A stretch of 64,000 bases of DNA from Gordonia sputi NBRC 100414 (GTDB taxonomy: Bacteria; Actinomycetota; Actinomycetes; Mycobacteriales; Mycobacteriaceae), in NCBI RefSeq assembly GCF_000248055.1, contig NZ_BAFC01000051.1:1-64000 (forward strand), given 5' to 3'. Positions 1-11,596 of the stretch are shown in pieces (positions within the stretch are counted from its first letter, which is position 1; every line of letters begins with the position of its first letter). A program made the position numbers and the translations under genes. The notes beneath the pieces are model-generated. The model saw nothing but the letters and a program-made list of their open reading frames with translations. It made no database searches and was not told the origin of the DNA.

Positions 1-146
1 ACGGGATGCTGCGCCCACTCGACGGGATGCGACGCCCACTCGACGGGATGCGACGCCCTCTCGACTGGATGCGGCGCCCACTCGACGGGATGCGACGCCC
101 ACTCGACGGGATGCGACGCCCACTCGACTGGATGCGGCGCCCTCTC
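1..146. repeat. 21-bp tandem repeat, seven units
   Basis: Seven head-to-tail units of about GACGGGATGCGACGCCCACTC's length and pattern occur with an exact 21-bp period: starts at 21, 42, 63, 84, 105 and 126, plus a left unit cut by the window edge. Units differ by a few substitutions (gactgg for gacggg, ccctctc for cccactc). The array lies just past the 3' end of the cobA/cysG gene. The core CGCCCACTC recurs in a second 21-bp array near 25.7 kb. Function unknown. Confidence 0.9.
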
Positions 147-158
147 GACGCCTGCCGC

Positions 159-1514
159 CTATCGAGCTCCGTCCCCCGCTGATCGAGCCTCGCCTCCGGC
201 CGCTGATCGAGCTCCGTCGAGATCACCGAACGCCGCAACGGCATCCGCATCGTCGAATCCCGCGACGTCGCCGATCACGACGATCGCGGGGGGCTTGAGC
301 CCTTCGCGCGAGGCGGTCTCGCCTGCATGGGAGAGGTCGGTGCGGATGAGGCGTTGGGTCGGCAGTGATCCGTTCTCGATCATCGCGACGGGGGTGTCGC
401 CGGGCTTGCCGCCTGCCAGGAGCGCGTCGGCGAAGACGTCGACTCGTTCGACAGCCATCATCAGCACCAGCGTTCCGCGTAGCTGTGCGAGCACCGACCA
501 GTCGATCAGCGAATCGGGGTGCCCGGGCCGGACGTGCCCAGAGGCGATCACCACCTCGTGGGTCACACCTCGATGGGTCACGGGGATGCCTGCGGAACTC
601 GGCACGGAGATCGGGCTGGTGATGCCGGGGACCACGGTCACCGGCACGCCCGCGGCCACGCACGCCTGCAACTCTTCGAAGCCGCGACCGTAGACATACG
701 GGTCGCCGCCCTTGAATCGCACGACGAACTTGCCCTCTTTCGCCTTCGAGGTGAGGACGTCGTTGATGGCCTCCTGCTTCATCGCCCGCCCGTAGGGCAC
801 CTTCGCGGCGTCGATGATCTCCACTTGCGGACCGAGCGAGGCCAAGAGCTCCGGCGGCGCCAACCGATCCGCGACGACGACGTCGGCAGCCATCAGCAGT
901 TTGAGTCCGCGCACGGTGATCAGGTCGGGGTCGCCAGGGCCACCACCGACGAGCGCGACGCCCGGCGGGTGCGGTTGCTCGTCGACGTCGAGTGAGCCGT
1001 CGGCCAGTGCCCGCGAGATCGCGGCGCGCAACGCCGCCGACAGCCGGTGATCGCCACCGGCCAGTACCCCGAACTGCACGTCGCGGTGGCGACCGGAGGC
1101 CGGGGTGACAGCACTTCCCCACCGCGCTTCGTCGGCCCGCACACAGAACGTGTGCCGACGCTCCGCCTCCGCGACCACGGCTGCATTCACGTCGGGATCG
1201 TCGGTACACGCCATCGCGTACCAGGCTCCGTCGAGATCGCCGTCGACGTAAGCACGTTTGTGCACGACGACCCCGGGAAACGACTCGACGGCGGGCGTCG
1301 GGTCAAGCGCCACAACCTCGACCTGTGCGCCGGCGGCCACCAGATTCGGGAGTCGACGCTGCGCAACCGACCCACCGCCGACGACAACCACCTTGCGGCC
1401 GTGCAGATCGAGCCCGGCGAGATAGTGGACGTTGTCGCCACCGTTGTCTCTATCGTTGACGCCACTGTCTTTATCGTTGACGCCACCATGGCCTGCGGAC
1501 GCATCGACTGACAT
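159..1514 (-). CDS. cobA: Siroheme/corrin synthase: precorrin-2 dehydrogenase fused to uroporphyrinogen-III C-methyltransferase
   Basis: 451 residues. The N-terminal part is a Rossmann fold with GGGSVAQRR at 46-54, as in precorrin-2 dehydrogenases (CysG N-terminal/Met8 type). From about residue 186 a tetrapyrrole methyltransferase follows, with GGGPGDPDL at 190-198, RFKGGDPYVYGRG at 266-278 and PGITS at 296-300, typical of S-adenosylmethionine-dependent uroporphyrinogen-III C-methyltransferase. It would make precorrin-2 and sirohydrochlorin, feeding siroheme and cobalamin. The ferrochelatase step is not obvious. Residues 12-27 hold a short GVND-type repeat ahead of the fold. The symbol could equally be cysG. 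M. tuberculosis has a similar fusion (Rv2847c) next to cobB and cobO; here a TerD/desaturase/devRS block intervenes. Confidence 0.9.
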   Translation of the reverse strand: MSVDASAGHGGVNDKDSGVNDRDNGGDNVHYLAGLDLHGRKVVVVGGGSVAQRRLPNLVAAGAQVEVVALDPTPAVESFPGVVVHKRAYVDGDLDGAWYAMACTDDPDVNAAVVAEAERRHTFCVRADEARWGSAVTPASGRHRDVQFGVLAGGDHRLSAALRAAISRALADGSLDVDEQPHPPGVALVGGGPGDPDLITVRGLKLLMAADVVVADRLAPPELLASLGPQVEIIDAAKVPYGRAMKQEAINDVLTSKAKEGKFVVRFKGGDPYVYGRGFEELQACVAAGVPVTVVPGITSPISVPSSAGIPVTHRGVTHEVVIASGHVRPGHPDSLIDWSVLAQLRGTLVLMMAVERVDVFADALLAGGKPGDTPVAMIENGSLPTQRLIRTDLSHAGETASREGLKPPAIVVIGDVAGFDDADAVAAFGDLDGARSAAGGEARSAGDGAR

Positions 1515-1548
1515 GGATGCCGATCCTACCGATGCGTTGACCGCTTGG

Positions 1549-1604
1549 CCGGTCAGGTGGACTCGGCTCTGCCGGTCAGGCGAATCCCGGCTCTGCCGGT
1601 CAGG
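1549..1604. repeat. Short tandem repeat (period 23-24 bp) between terD-like gene and cobA
   Basis: The string ccggtcagg recurs at 1549, 1572 and 1596, and the longer cggctctgccggtcagg is exact at 1564-1580 and 1588-1604. It fills most of the gap between the stop of the TerD-family gene and the start of cobA/cysG. No promoter is obvious inside it. Confidence 0.7.
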
Positions 1605-1614
1605 TGAATACCGT

Positions 1615-2949
1615 CTACTTCTGACAGAGTCCGCTGTACAGGGTCAGACCCTGCCCGTGGTTTTTGGCTTTGCTCCGGCCGACGGGTCCGCCCGATGGCT
1701 CTTGCACCCACGCACCGGTGCTGCTGAGTCCGGGCATGGCTTCGCTCTTGTGTGCGCTGTAACGGGTTTCGCCGTCGACGGTGAGAACTCCGTCGAGCAC
1801 GTCGATATGGGCAACGGTGGCCCAGTAGGAATCGGCACTGTTGCCGACGTAGACAAGGATTTCGTCGGCGTCGGGTCCGGGCAGACCGTCGTGACCGGCA
1901 CGCCCGTACCGGATCGCGACGCGGGGCCTGCCGAACTCGTCGATGGCACCGGTTCCGTTGTCGACGCTCTGATAGACGTTGACCAGCAAATCGCCATTCT
2001 CCGTCGGGCGCACCCGAACCTGTTCGGTGGCAGGCTTGTTGCCTGCCCCGGGACCGAGGCTGTCGCCGAGGTGATGCATGAACGGCCACACGCCGAGGTC
2101 GCCCTGGTGTCCGGCTTCGCCACTGATGACGACGAACTCGTTGGTCTCCTCATTGCGACAGAAGAAGTAGACGTCCAGATCGCCTGTGCCGTAACGCTTC
2201 ACATGTCCCTTGCGGTCATATGTCGCGCCGCGGCCATCCCATTCGAGACCCACGGTCAGCACCCAGTTCGGATCGCCCTTGCTCTTACGCAGGTCGATGC
2301 GCGCGGTCTTGTCCGCGCTGTCCTTGGTCAGCGACACCGACACTTTCGTCATGTTGATGGCCGGCGCGGCGGGCGGCTGCGGAGTGGGCGCGGGTGCGGA
2401 CGGGGCATTCGCAGCGGCTGGGACGCTCGGTGCTGTTGTGGGACTCGCCGTGCCTCCGACGGGCTCATCGACGGAGATCCCGAACTCGGTGGCCAGTGCG
2501 GCCAGCCCGCGGTCGTAACCTTGGCCGATGGCGTCGAGTTTCCAGTCCGTCCCACGGCGGTAGAAGGCCGCGATCTGCACCACGGTCTCGCTGGTGAGCG
2601 CACCGGGCATGAAGGAGAGGTCTTGCGACGCCGATGTCACCGCCGCGCTGAACTGGCCGCTCTGGCCGAACGTTGTGCCCTGGGCTTCGGTGCTGCCCAC
2701 GATGACGATGCGGTCGACGTCAGCCGCCACGGCACCGAGGTCGACGTCGATCTCATCGTCGGACACCAGACGCACGCCCGGAGCCTGCGGATTGTTGAAG
2801 AAGACGAAATCGTCATCAGTACGGACCCGGCCGTTGGCGCCCAGCAGCACCGCCGATACGTCGATCGTCGGCCCGCTGCTGCGGATGCGGATCCGATAGG
2901 TGCGATCTGCCAGCGCTGTCTTGGACCCTTTGATCAGTGGGGAGCTCAC
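1615..2949 (-). CDS. TerD-family stress protein with two TerD-like halves
   Basis: 444 residues. Residues 1-165 are a TerD domain (tellurium resistance/stress family, calcium-binding in characterised members), with the acidic DDDFVFFNNP stretch at 45-54 and the ending WKLDAIGQGYDRGLAALATEFG. A Pro/Ala-rich linker (about 165-200) joins a second half that starts again with a TerD-like KVSVSLTKD strand at 202-210 and carries WDGRG, GTGDLDVYFF and a long acidic C-terminal region. No signal peptide is seen, so it is probably cytoplasmic. It is upstream of cobA on the same strand, about 100 bp away across repeats, so co-transcription is uncertain. The exact role is unknown; family members act in metal and oxidative stress. 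Confidence 0.85.
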   Translation of the reverse strand: MSSPLIKGSKTALADRTYRIRIRSSGPTIDVSAVLLGANGRVRTDDDFVFFNNPQAPGVRLVSDDEIDVDLGAVAADVDRIVIVGSTEAQGTTFGQSGQFSAAVTSASQDLSFMPGALTSETVVQIAAFYRRGTDWKLDAIGQGYDRGLAALATEFGISVDEPVGGTASPTTAPSVPAAANAPSAPAPTPQPPAAPAINMTKVSVSLTKDSADKTARIDLRKSKGDPNWVLTVGLEWDGRGATYDRKGHVKRYGTGDLDVYFFCRNEETNEFVVISGEAGHQGDLGVWPFMHHLGDSLGPGAGNKPATEQVRVRPTENGDLLVNVYQSVDNGTGAIDEFGRPRVAIRYGRAGHDGLPGPDADEILVYVGNSADSYWATVAHIDVLDGVLTVDGETRYSAHKSEAMPGLSSTGAWVQEPSGGPVGRSKAKNHGQGLTLYSGLCQK

Positions 2950-3060
2950 ACCAGCGACCGTACTGCCCGCCGGACGAGCGCTCGGAGGGGGATGGCGCCG
3001 CTCTTCGTGATCGCCACGCCCTGATCGTCGGATCTGCTCACAGTGCAGAACCCGCCGACC

Positions 3061-3402
3061 TTACAAAGGCAGCTCACCGACGCGCCGGACGTAGGACCAC
3101 ACGTCCGCGGCGGGCACCCCGAGTCGGTGTGCCGCGGACTGCAGCAACGCACCGAGGAGGATCGACGAACAGTACTCCCCTGCAGCGGAATCCGTTGCGT
3201 GGGTGCGGATCTCATTCCAACGGGTCGGGTTGTGCAACGTGGCGGCCTCGGCCATCATGATCGCTTCGTCGAAGCCCTCGGGGACGTCGCGCTGCTCCGG
3301 AGTCTCACGCTCGCACGCGCCGCAACATCCGTCGCAGTCCCGTGCCCCGGCATCGTCCGCAGGCGAGATCGCCAGTGCCAGCCTGTTGTCGATCACGGTC
3401 AC
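3061..3402 (-). CDS. Small Cys-cluster protein overlapping the desaturase gene
   Basis: 113 residues, not recognised as a named family. The start ATG shares the bases ATGA with the stop of the acyl-ACP desaturase gene, so the two are translationally coupled and the small ORF is real. A compact cysteine motif CxxCCxxC (C23, C26, C27, C30) sits after a short N-terminal strand and suggests metal or Fe-S binding. The rest is helical and acidic with no membrane segment. By context it may serve the desaturase, for example as electron carrier or assembly partner, but this is inference. A plain DNA- or zinc-binding role is equally possible. Confidence 0.75.
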   Translation of the reverse strand: MTVIDNRLALAISPADDAGARDCDGCCGACERETPEQRDVPEGFDEAIMMAEAATLHNPTRWNEIRTHATDSAAGEYCSSILLGALLQSAAHRLGVPAADVWSYVRRVGELPL

Positions 3403-4397
3403 GCCCCTGCCCTCGCCTTCTTGGCCTCGCGCTCGAGTGCGCGTTCGCGGGCGCGCTCGAACTTCTCGACCTTGACGTTCATCTCTTCGAGATAGTCGGC
3501 CAGCTTCTCCCGGTACATCTCACCCAGCGGGCCGAAGTCGTCGCGCTCGAAGATCCGCCACTTGCGCAGCACCGGCATGACGACTTCCGAAAGGTGTTGC
3601 GGCAGATCGTAGATGCCACCCTTGGCGATCAACACCGCATTGCGTCGGAAGTTGGGCATCGTCGCGCCGGGCATCTGGAAATTCGACACGATGCTGTAGA
3701 TCGCGCACATCGCCTGATCCGGAACCAGGTCGAGGGCGCCGGCAACGACGTTGCGGTAGAAGAGCATGTGCAGGTTTTCGTCGGCGGCCACCCGCTGCAG
3801 CATGCGGTCGGCGATGGGGTCGCCGCATGCCTTGCCCGTGTTGCGGTGGCTCACGCGCGTCGCGAGTTCCTGGAAGCTGACGTAGCTCACCGCGAACAGC
3901 ATGTCGAAGCTGTGGTCACGCTGACCGTCGTCCTCGGGAAGCGGATTGAATCCCGATGTCATGTGCGCCATGCGGGTCTCTTCGAGTTCCACCGGGTCGA
4001 CGCCGCGGGTCACGACGAGGTAGTCGCGCATCACCGTCGAGTGGCGCATCTCCTCGGCGGTCCAGCGCCCCACCCAGAAACCCCAGGCGTCGTCCAGGGA
4101 GAAGTTCTCCGCGATCACCCGGTGATACGACGGCAGGTTGTCCTCGGTCAGCAGATTGGTGATCATCGCAGCCTTCGCGACATCGGAGAGCTGCGACTGC
4201 TCCGGATCCCAGTCGACGCCGCTGAGAGCAGCGAAGTTGCGCCCCTCGTCCCAGGGCACGTAGTCGTGTGGATGCCAGTCCTTGGTCATCTTCATGTGCC
4301 GCTCGACCTCGGTCTCGCACACGGGAAGCAACTCCCGCAGCAGATCCGATCCGGTCATTCCGGTGTCGCTGGTTGCTGGCCCGATGAGGCTCGTCAC
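3399..4397 (-). CDS. Acyl-ACP desaturase (DesA2-like diiron enzyme)
   Basis: 332 residues from the GTG at 4397, chosen because GGAGAG precedes it at good spacing and the longer reading adds non-homologous sequence. It is a soluble ferritin-like diiron fatty-acid desaturase: the EExRH-type motif (E115, E116, H119) and the second ExxH motif (E207, H210) supply the iron ligands. The family introduces a double bond into acyl-ACP using O2 and reduced ferredoxin; mycobacterial DesA1/DesA2 act in mycolate or unsaturated lipid synthesis. It starts an operon with the small Cys-cluster gene. It is divergent from devR, with a DosR-like box about 120 bp upstream, so hypoxia or NO control is plausible. 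Confidence 0.88.
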   Translation of the reverse strand: MTSLIGPATSDTGMTGSDLLRELLPVCETEVERHMKMTKDWHPHDYVPWDEGRNFAALSGVDWDPEQSQLSDVAKAAMITNLLTEDNLPSYHRVIAENFSLDDAWGFWVGRWTAEEMRHSTVMRDYLVVTRGVDPVELEETRMAHMTSGFNPLPEDDGQRDHSFDMLFAVSYVSFQELATRVSHRNTGKACGDPIADRMLQRVAADENLHMLFYRNVVAGALDLVPDQAMCAIYSIVSNFQMPGATMPNFRRNAVLIAKGGIYDLPQHLSEVVMPVLRKWRIFERDDFGPLGEMYREKLADYLEEMNVKVEKFERARERALEREAKKARAGA

Positions 4398-4516
4398 TGT
4401 CTCTCCTCGTCTCGTCGTCGACGCCGCGCGTGGCGGTGCGTCGTCGGATTGCGCTCGGCCCGACCACCGACCTCCCCCGACAGATACCCACTCTCGCGTG
4501 TGACGCAGGGGGCGTG

Positions 4517-4536
4517 AGTGAGACCAAAGTCCCGAG
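4517..4536. promoter_or_regulatory. DevR/DosR-like box between desaturase gene and devR
   Basis: On the minus strand the site reads CTCGGGACTTTGGTCTCACT. Against the known DosR consensus TTSGGGACTWWAGTCCCSAA it matches 14 of 20 positions, and 12 of 14 in the GGGACT-to-GTCCC core. It lies 54-73 bp upstream of the devR start and about 120 bp upstream of the desaturase start. A TAATTT at 4578-4583 only 6 bp before the devR ATG could be the -10 of a leaderless devR transcript. On the other strand TATCTG (4481-4486) could be the desaturase -10. Both place the box at normal activator distances. Confidence 0.5.
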
Positions 4537-4589
4537 TGGATGGGGACCGACGTCGCGTGCTCGAGTGCGACCTGCGGTAATTTCGGTGC

Positions 4590-5306
4590 ATGCATTCCGA
4601 AGGTCAGCCGGCTCCCGCAGCGTCAGATCCCACGGCATCGGTTCCTCCCTCGCCGGACGCGTCGAGCGTTCGCGTCTTTCTCGTCGACGACCACGAGTTG
4701 GTGCGTCGAGGTCTGCGTGACCTGCTCAGCACCGCCGACGACATCGAGGTGGTCGGCGAGGCCGCATCGGTCGGCGAGGGTCGCGTCGGCATTCTCGCCG
4801 CCAAACCCGATGTCGCGGTCCTCGACGTCCGGCTCCCCGACGGCAACGGCGTCGAATTGTGCCGCGATGTGCGTGCCGCCGAACCCGAGATCCGCTGCCT
4901 CATGCTCACCAGTTACGCCGACGACGACGCACTGCTCGCCGCGGTCCTCGCGGGTGCATCCGGCTTCGTGCTCAAGCAGATCCTCGGCCATAACCTGATC
5001 GCGGCGGTGCGCACCGTCGGACGGGGCGGCTCCCTGCTCGACGACCGTTCGACCGCAGCACTGCTCGCCAAGCTGCGCGACGGGAAGAACAAGCCGTCCG
5101 ACCCTCTCGCAGAACTCACCCATCAGGAGCGCGAGGTGTTCAACCTCATCGGCGACGGGCTGACGAACCGTCAGATCGCGCAGCGAATGTTCTTGGCGGA
5201 GAAGACGATCAAGAACTACGTCTCACGTATCCTCGCCAAGCTCGACATGCAACGACGCACCCAGGTCGCGGTGATGGCGACCAAGATCCGCGACGGCAAG
5301 GCCTGA
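4590..5306 (+). CDS. devR: Response regulator DevR/DosR (NarL/LuxR family)
   Basis: 238 residues. The receiver domain (about 27-145) has the acidic pair DD33-34, phospho-acceptor D79 in LDVRLPDG, T107 and K129. A LuxR-type helix-turn-helix follows (about 176-232), with [23 protein letters not shown] almost identical in pattern to DosR of M. tuberculosis. About 25 extra residues rich in Ser/Pro precede the receiver. In mycobacteria the protein activates the hypoxia/NO dormancy regulon after phosphorylation by DevS/DosT. The kinase gene lies convergently 4 bp downstream, not in the same operon as in M. tuberculosis. The upstream DosR-like box suggests autoregulation. Confidence 0.88.
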   Translation: MHSEGQPAPAASDPTASVPPSPDASSVRVFLVDDHELVRRGLRDLLSTADDIEVVGEAASVGEGRVGILAAKPDVAVLDVRLPDGNGVELCRDVRAAEPEIRCLMLTSYADDDALLAAVLAGASGFVLKQILGHNLIAAVRTVGRGGSLLDDRSTAALLAKLRDGKNKPSDPLAELTHQEREVFNLIGDGLTNRQIAQRMFLAEKTIKNYVSRILAKLDMQRRTQVAVMATKIRDGKA

Positions 5307-5310
5307 GCCA

Positions 5311-8390
<3,080 letters not shown>

Positions 8391-8409
8391 GTCGCCCTCG
8401 CCACGCGGC

Positions 8410-9027
8410 TCACCACTCGATTCCCTTCTGGCCCTTGCGTCCAGCATCCATCGGGTGTGCGACCTTGCGCATCTCGGTCACCAGGTCGGCGGCGTCGACC
8501 AGCGCGGCGGGAGCACGACGTCCGGTGATCACCACGTGTTGGCGACCGGGTCGGTCGACGAGTGTGCGCACCACCTCGTCGGTGTCGATCCATCCCCAGT
8601 CGAGGGGGTAGGTGAACTCGTCGAGCACGTAGAAATCGTGCTGCTCCTCGGCGAGACGACGGGCGATCTCGTCCCAACCGGACCGTGCAGCCGCGGCGTG
8701 GTCGTCGGCGACGTCGGCATTGGCGCGCAGCCACGACCAGCCCTGCCCCATCTTGTGCCATTCGACGGGCCCGCCGATGCCCTGTTCGTTGTGGATCTCG
8801 CCGAGCGCGGCCATCGCCGACTCTTCTCCCACACGCCATTTGGCGCTCTTGACGAACTGAAAGACCGCCACCCGCAGGCCGGCGTTCCATGCGCGCATGG
8901 CCATCCCGAACGCCGCCGTCGACTTTCCTTTGCCGTCACCGGTGTGCACGGCGAGTACCGGCTGTTGTCGACGCTGCCGCGTGGTCAACCCATCGTCGGG
9001 GACCGTCTGCGGAACACCCTGGGGCAC
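8410..9027 (-). CDS. cobO: Cob(I)yrinic acid a,c-diamide adenosyltransferase
   Basis: 205 residues, the normal size for the CobO/BtuR family. The P-loop is HTGDGKGKSTAAFG at about 30-43, followed by FVKSAKWRVGEE and DEFTYPLDWGWID, all family signatures. It transfers the 5'-deoxyadenosyl group from ATP to the reduced cobalt of the corrin. It is preceded by the chelatase gene (31 bp gap) and followed by cobB. Coordinated control with those genes is likely, but no cobalamin riboswitch was seen upstream. Confidence 0.93.
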   Translation of the reverse strand: MPQGVPQTVPDDGLTTRQRRQQPVLAVHTGDGKGKSTAAFGMAMRAWNAGLRVAVFQFVKSAKWRVGEESAMAALGEIHNEQGIGGPVEWHKMGQGWSWLRANADVADDHAAAARSGWDEIARRLAEEQHDFYVLDEFTYPLDWGWIDTDEVVRTLVDRPGRQHVVITGRRAPAALVDAADLVTEMRKVAHPMDAGRKGQKGIEW

Positions 9028-9058
9028 AGTAACTCTCCTACTCTCGCGCGGATTCGGA

Positions 9059-11086
9059 TCAGGCGGCCGACGCGCGCGACGGGCGCCGGTCGGTCACGGG
9101 AACCGACAACGCCGCCACCGACAGGTCGTCCATCCGCATCATCTGCGCTCCGAGGCGCACGGCAAGATCCGCGGCGAGTCCGAGCCGGACCACGCCCTGC
9201 TCACAATCGACGACGACACTGTCGATACCGTCGCGCCGAATTCGCTGCGCCGCAACGGATGCGCGCCCCGCAGCGTCGGGTCCCGCGGTGGCCCTGCCGT
9301 CGGTCAGCACCACGAGCAGCGGTCGACGTCGGGGCTCGGCACGGCGGGCACGCTCGATGACACGCTGTGCCTCGATCAGCCCTTCCGCCAACGGGGTTCG
9401 GCCACCGGTTCTGATGTCGGCGAGCCGTCGCACAGCAATATCGACGGATTTCGTCGGCGGCACGGCAAGTTCTGCACGCGATCCGCGCGCCACGATCACC
9501 GCGACCCGATCGCGCCGGGTGTACGAATCGCGCAGCAGGTCAACGCATAGGCGGCTCACGGCGGCCAGTCGCCTGCGTGCCGTCATCGACCCGCTCAGGT
9601 CGACGACGAACACCACCAGATTGCCCTCCTGCCCGATGCGTTGTGCCCCACGAAGATCGACCGGTGCGACCGATAACCTCTCGGGCATCGTCGATACCTC
9701 GGAGGTGGCCACCGAGCGACCTGCGGCGCGCAGCACTGTCCCGAAGAGATGAATGGGCCCACCGTGCGCGAAGTCGGTGTCGGACACGGTGTGTCCACGA
9801 CGACTCCGTGCGCGTGAGCGCTTACCCGGATCGCCATCGCCGACGCCGTCGGCCCGCAGGCGACGCATGCGCACACCGGAGCTCGACGCCGCGGTGCCGA
9901 ACATCTGGCCGCGCGGCGGCTGCTGCGACTGCCCGGACACTTCCTGCTCGACCGGCTCGTCACTGGAATCCTGTTGTGGGCCAGCGGGATCTGAGTCAGC
10001 GGGGGACCCGTCGAACTCCTCGCGCCGCTCGGGCGCGGGAGCACCGTCGGGCCCATCCGGGTCGGGCTCCGGCTCGTCCGGTGGACCCGCGGCGTCGTCG
10101 CCTGCCGACAGCGCGTCGTCGAGTTGCTGCTCGGACATGCCCGACTCGTCGAAGGGATCTCGTCGACGACGATGCGGCAGAGCGAGTTCGACGCCGACGC
10201 GCACATCCTCCTCGGTCACCGACGTGGCCCCGCGCAGTGCCGCGTGTGCGGCCGCGGTGCGCGCGACGACGATGTCGCCGCGTAGGCCGTCGACGTCGAG
10301 GTGTGCGCAGATGCCTGCGATGCGTCGTAGTTCTCGTTCGCTGATCTCGACGCTCCCCACGGACCCGCGCGCGGCGGCGATCCGGTCGGAGAGTACCCGC
10401 TCGTCGTCGGCGTACCGTTCGACGAAGCGATCGGGGTCGGCGTCGAAGTCCATCCGGCGTCGAACGACCTCGACACGCTCGTCGACCTCACGCGCCGCGG
10501 TGACGTCGACGGCCAGCCCGAATCGGTCGAGCAGTTGCGGACGCAGTTCTCCCTCTTCGGGATTCATCGTTCCGACGAGTACGAAGTCGGCCGCCTGGGT
10601 ATGTGAGACGCCGTCGCGTTCGATGGTCACCCGTCCGCTGGCCGCGGCGTCGAGCAGCACGTCGACGAGGTGGTCGGCCAGAAGGTTGACCTCGTCGATG
10701 TAGAGCACTCCCCCGTCGGCACGGGCAAGCAGGCCAGGCGTGAACACGGCCTCGCCGTCGCGCAGTACGGCCGTCAGATCCAACGAGCCGACGACGCGAT
10801 CCTCGGTGGCACCGATGGGGAGTTCGACGACCCTGCCCGCCGACGACGCGCTGACACCCTCGTGTGCCGAGCCCTCATGTGCGATCAGTGGTCCGAGTCC
10901 GCGCACGATGGTCGATTTCGCTGTCCCCTTCTCGCCGCGGATCAGCACACCACCGATACCCGGCGACACCGCACACAGGATCAACGCCAACTTCAGCCGC
11001 TCCTGCCCGACGACCGCGCTGAACGGATACCGGGCGGGTATGGCGGCGGTGCTCGCCGGAGCGGCGACAGCGTGCCTGCCGCTCAT
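9059..11086 (-). CDS. Fused ChlI/ChlD-type magnesium/cobalt chelatase subunit
   Basis: 675 residues from the ATG at 11086, which overlaps the stop of the GNAT gene by ATGA. The N-terminal AAA+ domain has Walker A GEKGTAKST at 51-59 and the PEEGELRPQLLDRFGL sensor region. An acidic Asp/Pro/Glu linker and a C-terminal von Willebrand A domain with the MIDAS motif DLSGSM near residue 495 follow. This is the I plus D architecture of metal chelatases. Next to cobO/cobB it probably drives cobalt insertion in the aerobic pathway, as proposed for Rv2850c, but the large CobN subunit is not in the window. A magnesium-chelatase-like MoxR role is the alternative. Confidence 0.87.
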   Translation of the reverse strand: MSGRHAVAAPASTAAIPARYPFSAVVGQERLKLALILCAVSPGIGGVLIRGEKGTAKSTIVRGLGPLIAHEGSAHEGVSASSAGRVVELPIGATEDRVVGSLDLTAVLRDGEAVFTPGLLARADGGVLYIDEVNLLADHLVDVLLDAAASGRVTIERDGVSHTQAADFVLVGTMNPEEGELRPQLLDRFGLAVDVTAAREVDERVEVVRRRMDFDADPDRFVERYADDERVLSDRIAAARGSVGSVEISERELRRIAGICAHLDVDGLRGDIVVARTAAAHAALRGATSVTEEDVRVGVELALPHRRRRDPFDESGMSEQQLDDALSAGDDAAGPPDEPEPDPDGPDGAPAPERREEFDGSPADSDPAGPQQDSSDEPVEQEVSGQSQQPPRGQMFGTAASSSGVRMRRLRADGVGDGDPGKRSRARSRRGHTVSDTDFAHGGPIHLFGTVLRAAGRSVATSEVSTMPERLSVAPVDLRGAQRIGQEGNLVVFVVDLSGSMTARRRLAAVSRLCVDLLRDSYTRRDRVAVIVARGSRAELAVPPTKSVDIAVRRLADIRTGGRTPLAEGLIEAQRVIERARRAEPRRRPLLVVLTDGRATAGPDAAGRASVAAQRIRRDGIDSVVVDCEQGVVRLGLAADLAVRLGAQMMRMDDLSVAALSVPVTDRRPSRASAA

Positions 11087-11556
11087 GAGCGCACGTTTCT
11101 GGCATGCCGGATCATCGAGACGTGCGGGATGCCGTCCTCCAGGTACTCCTCGCTGTCGACGACGAAACCGAACTTCGCGTACATGTCGATGAGATAGCTC
11201 TGCGCCTCGATACGGCACGGATGCTCACCGACCTCGGCGAGCGCTGTCTCGATGAGACGCGCGGTCATGCCCTCGCCTCTGCGAGAACGGTCGGTGCACA
11301 CGCGCCCGATCCGATACAGCTCGCCGTCACCGGGCGCCCCGGAATCCTCCAGGAGCCGCAACGTCGCGACCACACGCCCCTCGTCGTCGGACACCCAGAG
11401 CTGGCGGGTGGCGGGTTCGAGATCCCAACCGTCGAGCTCCGGGTACGGACAGGACTGCTCGACGACGAAGACGTCGACGCGCAATCGCAGGATGTTGTAC
11501 AGCGTCTCGACGTCGAGGTCGGCCGTGTAACTGCGATGAAGCTGCCCAGAGGTCAT
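11083..11556 (-). CDS. GNAT acetyltransferase, ElaA type
   Basis: 157 residues. The order LRVDVFVVEQSCPYPELDGWD, then RIGRVCTDRSRRGEGMTARLIETAL (acetyl-CoA-binding motif A with R-x-x-G-x-G/A) and YAKFGF near the end, matches the ElaA subfamily of GNAT N-acetyltransferases. The substrate is unknown. It overlaps the chelatase gene by ATGA and is probably the first gene of the chelatase-cobO-cobB transcript. M. tuberculosis has the same neighbour (Rv2851c). Confidence 0.88.
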   Translation of the reverse strand: MTSGQLHRSYTADLDVETLYNILRLRVDVFVVEQSCPYPELDGWDLEPATRQLWVSDDEGRVVATLRLLEDSGAPGDGELYRIGRVCTDRSRRGEGMTARLIETALAEVGEHPCRIEAQSYLIDMYAKFGFVVDSEEYLEDGIPHVSMIRHARNVRS

Positions 11557-11596
11557 GGTGTCGTGACTATCACACCGACAGCACGCACGTCACAAC

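Noticed and set aside
1-146. CRISPR array
   Set aside because: Units of 21 bp abut with no unique spacers, and no cas genes are present.
1432-3024. Long plus-strand ORF of 530 codons
   Set aside because: Shadow of the minus-strand TerD gene; composition is Arg/Asp/Val-rich without domain features.
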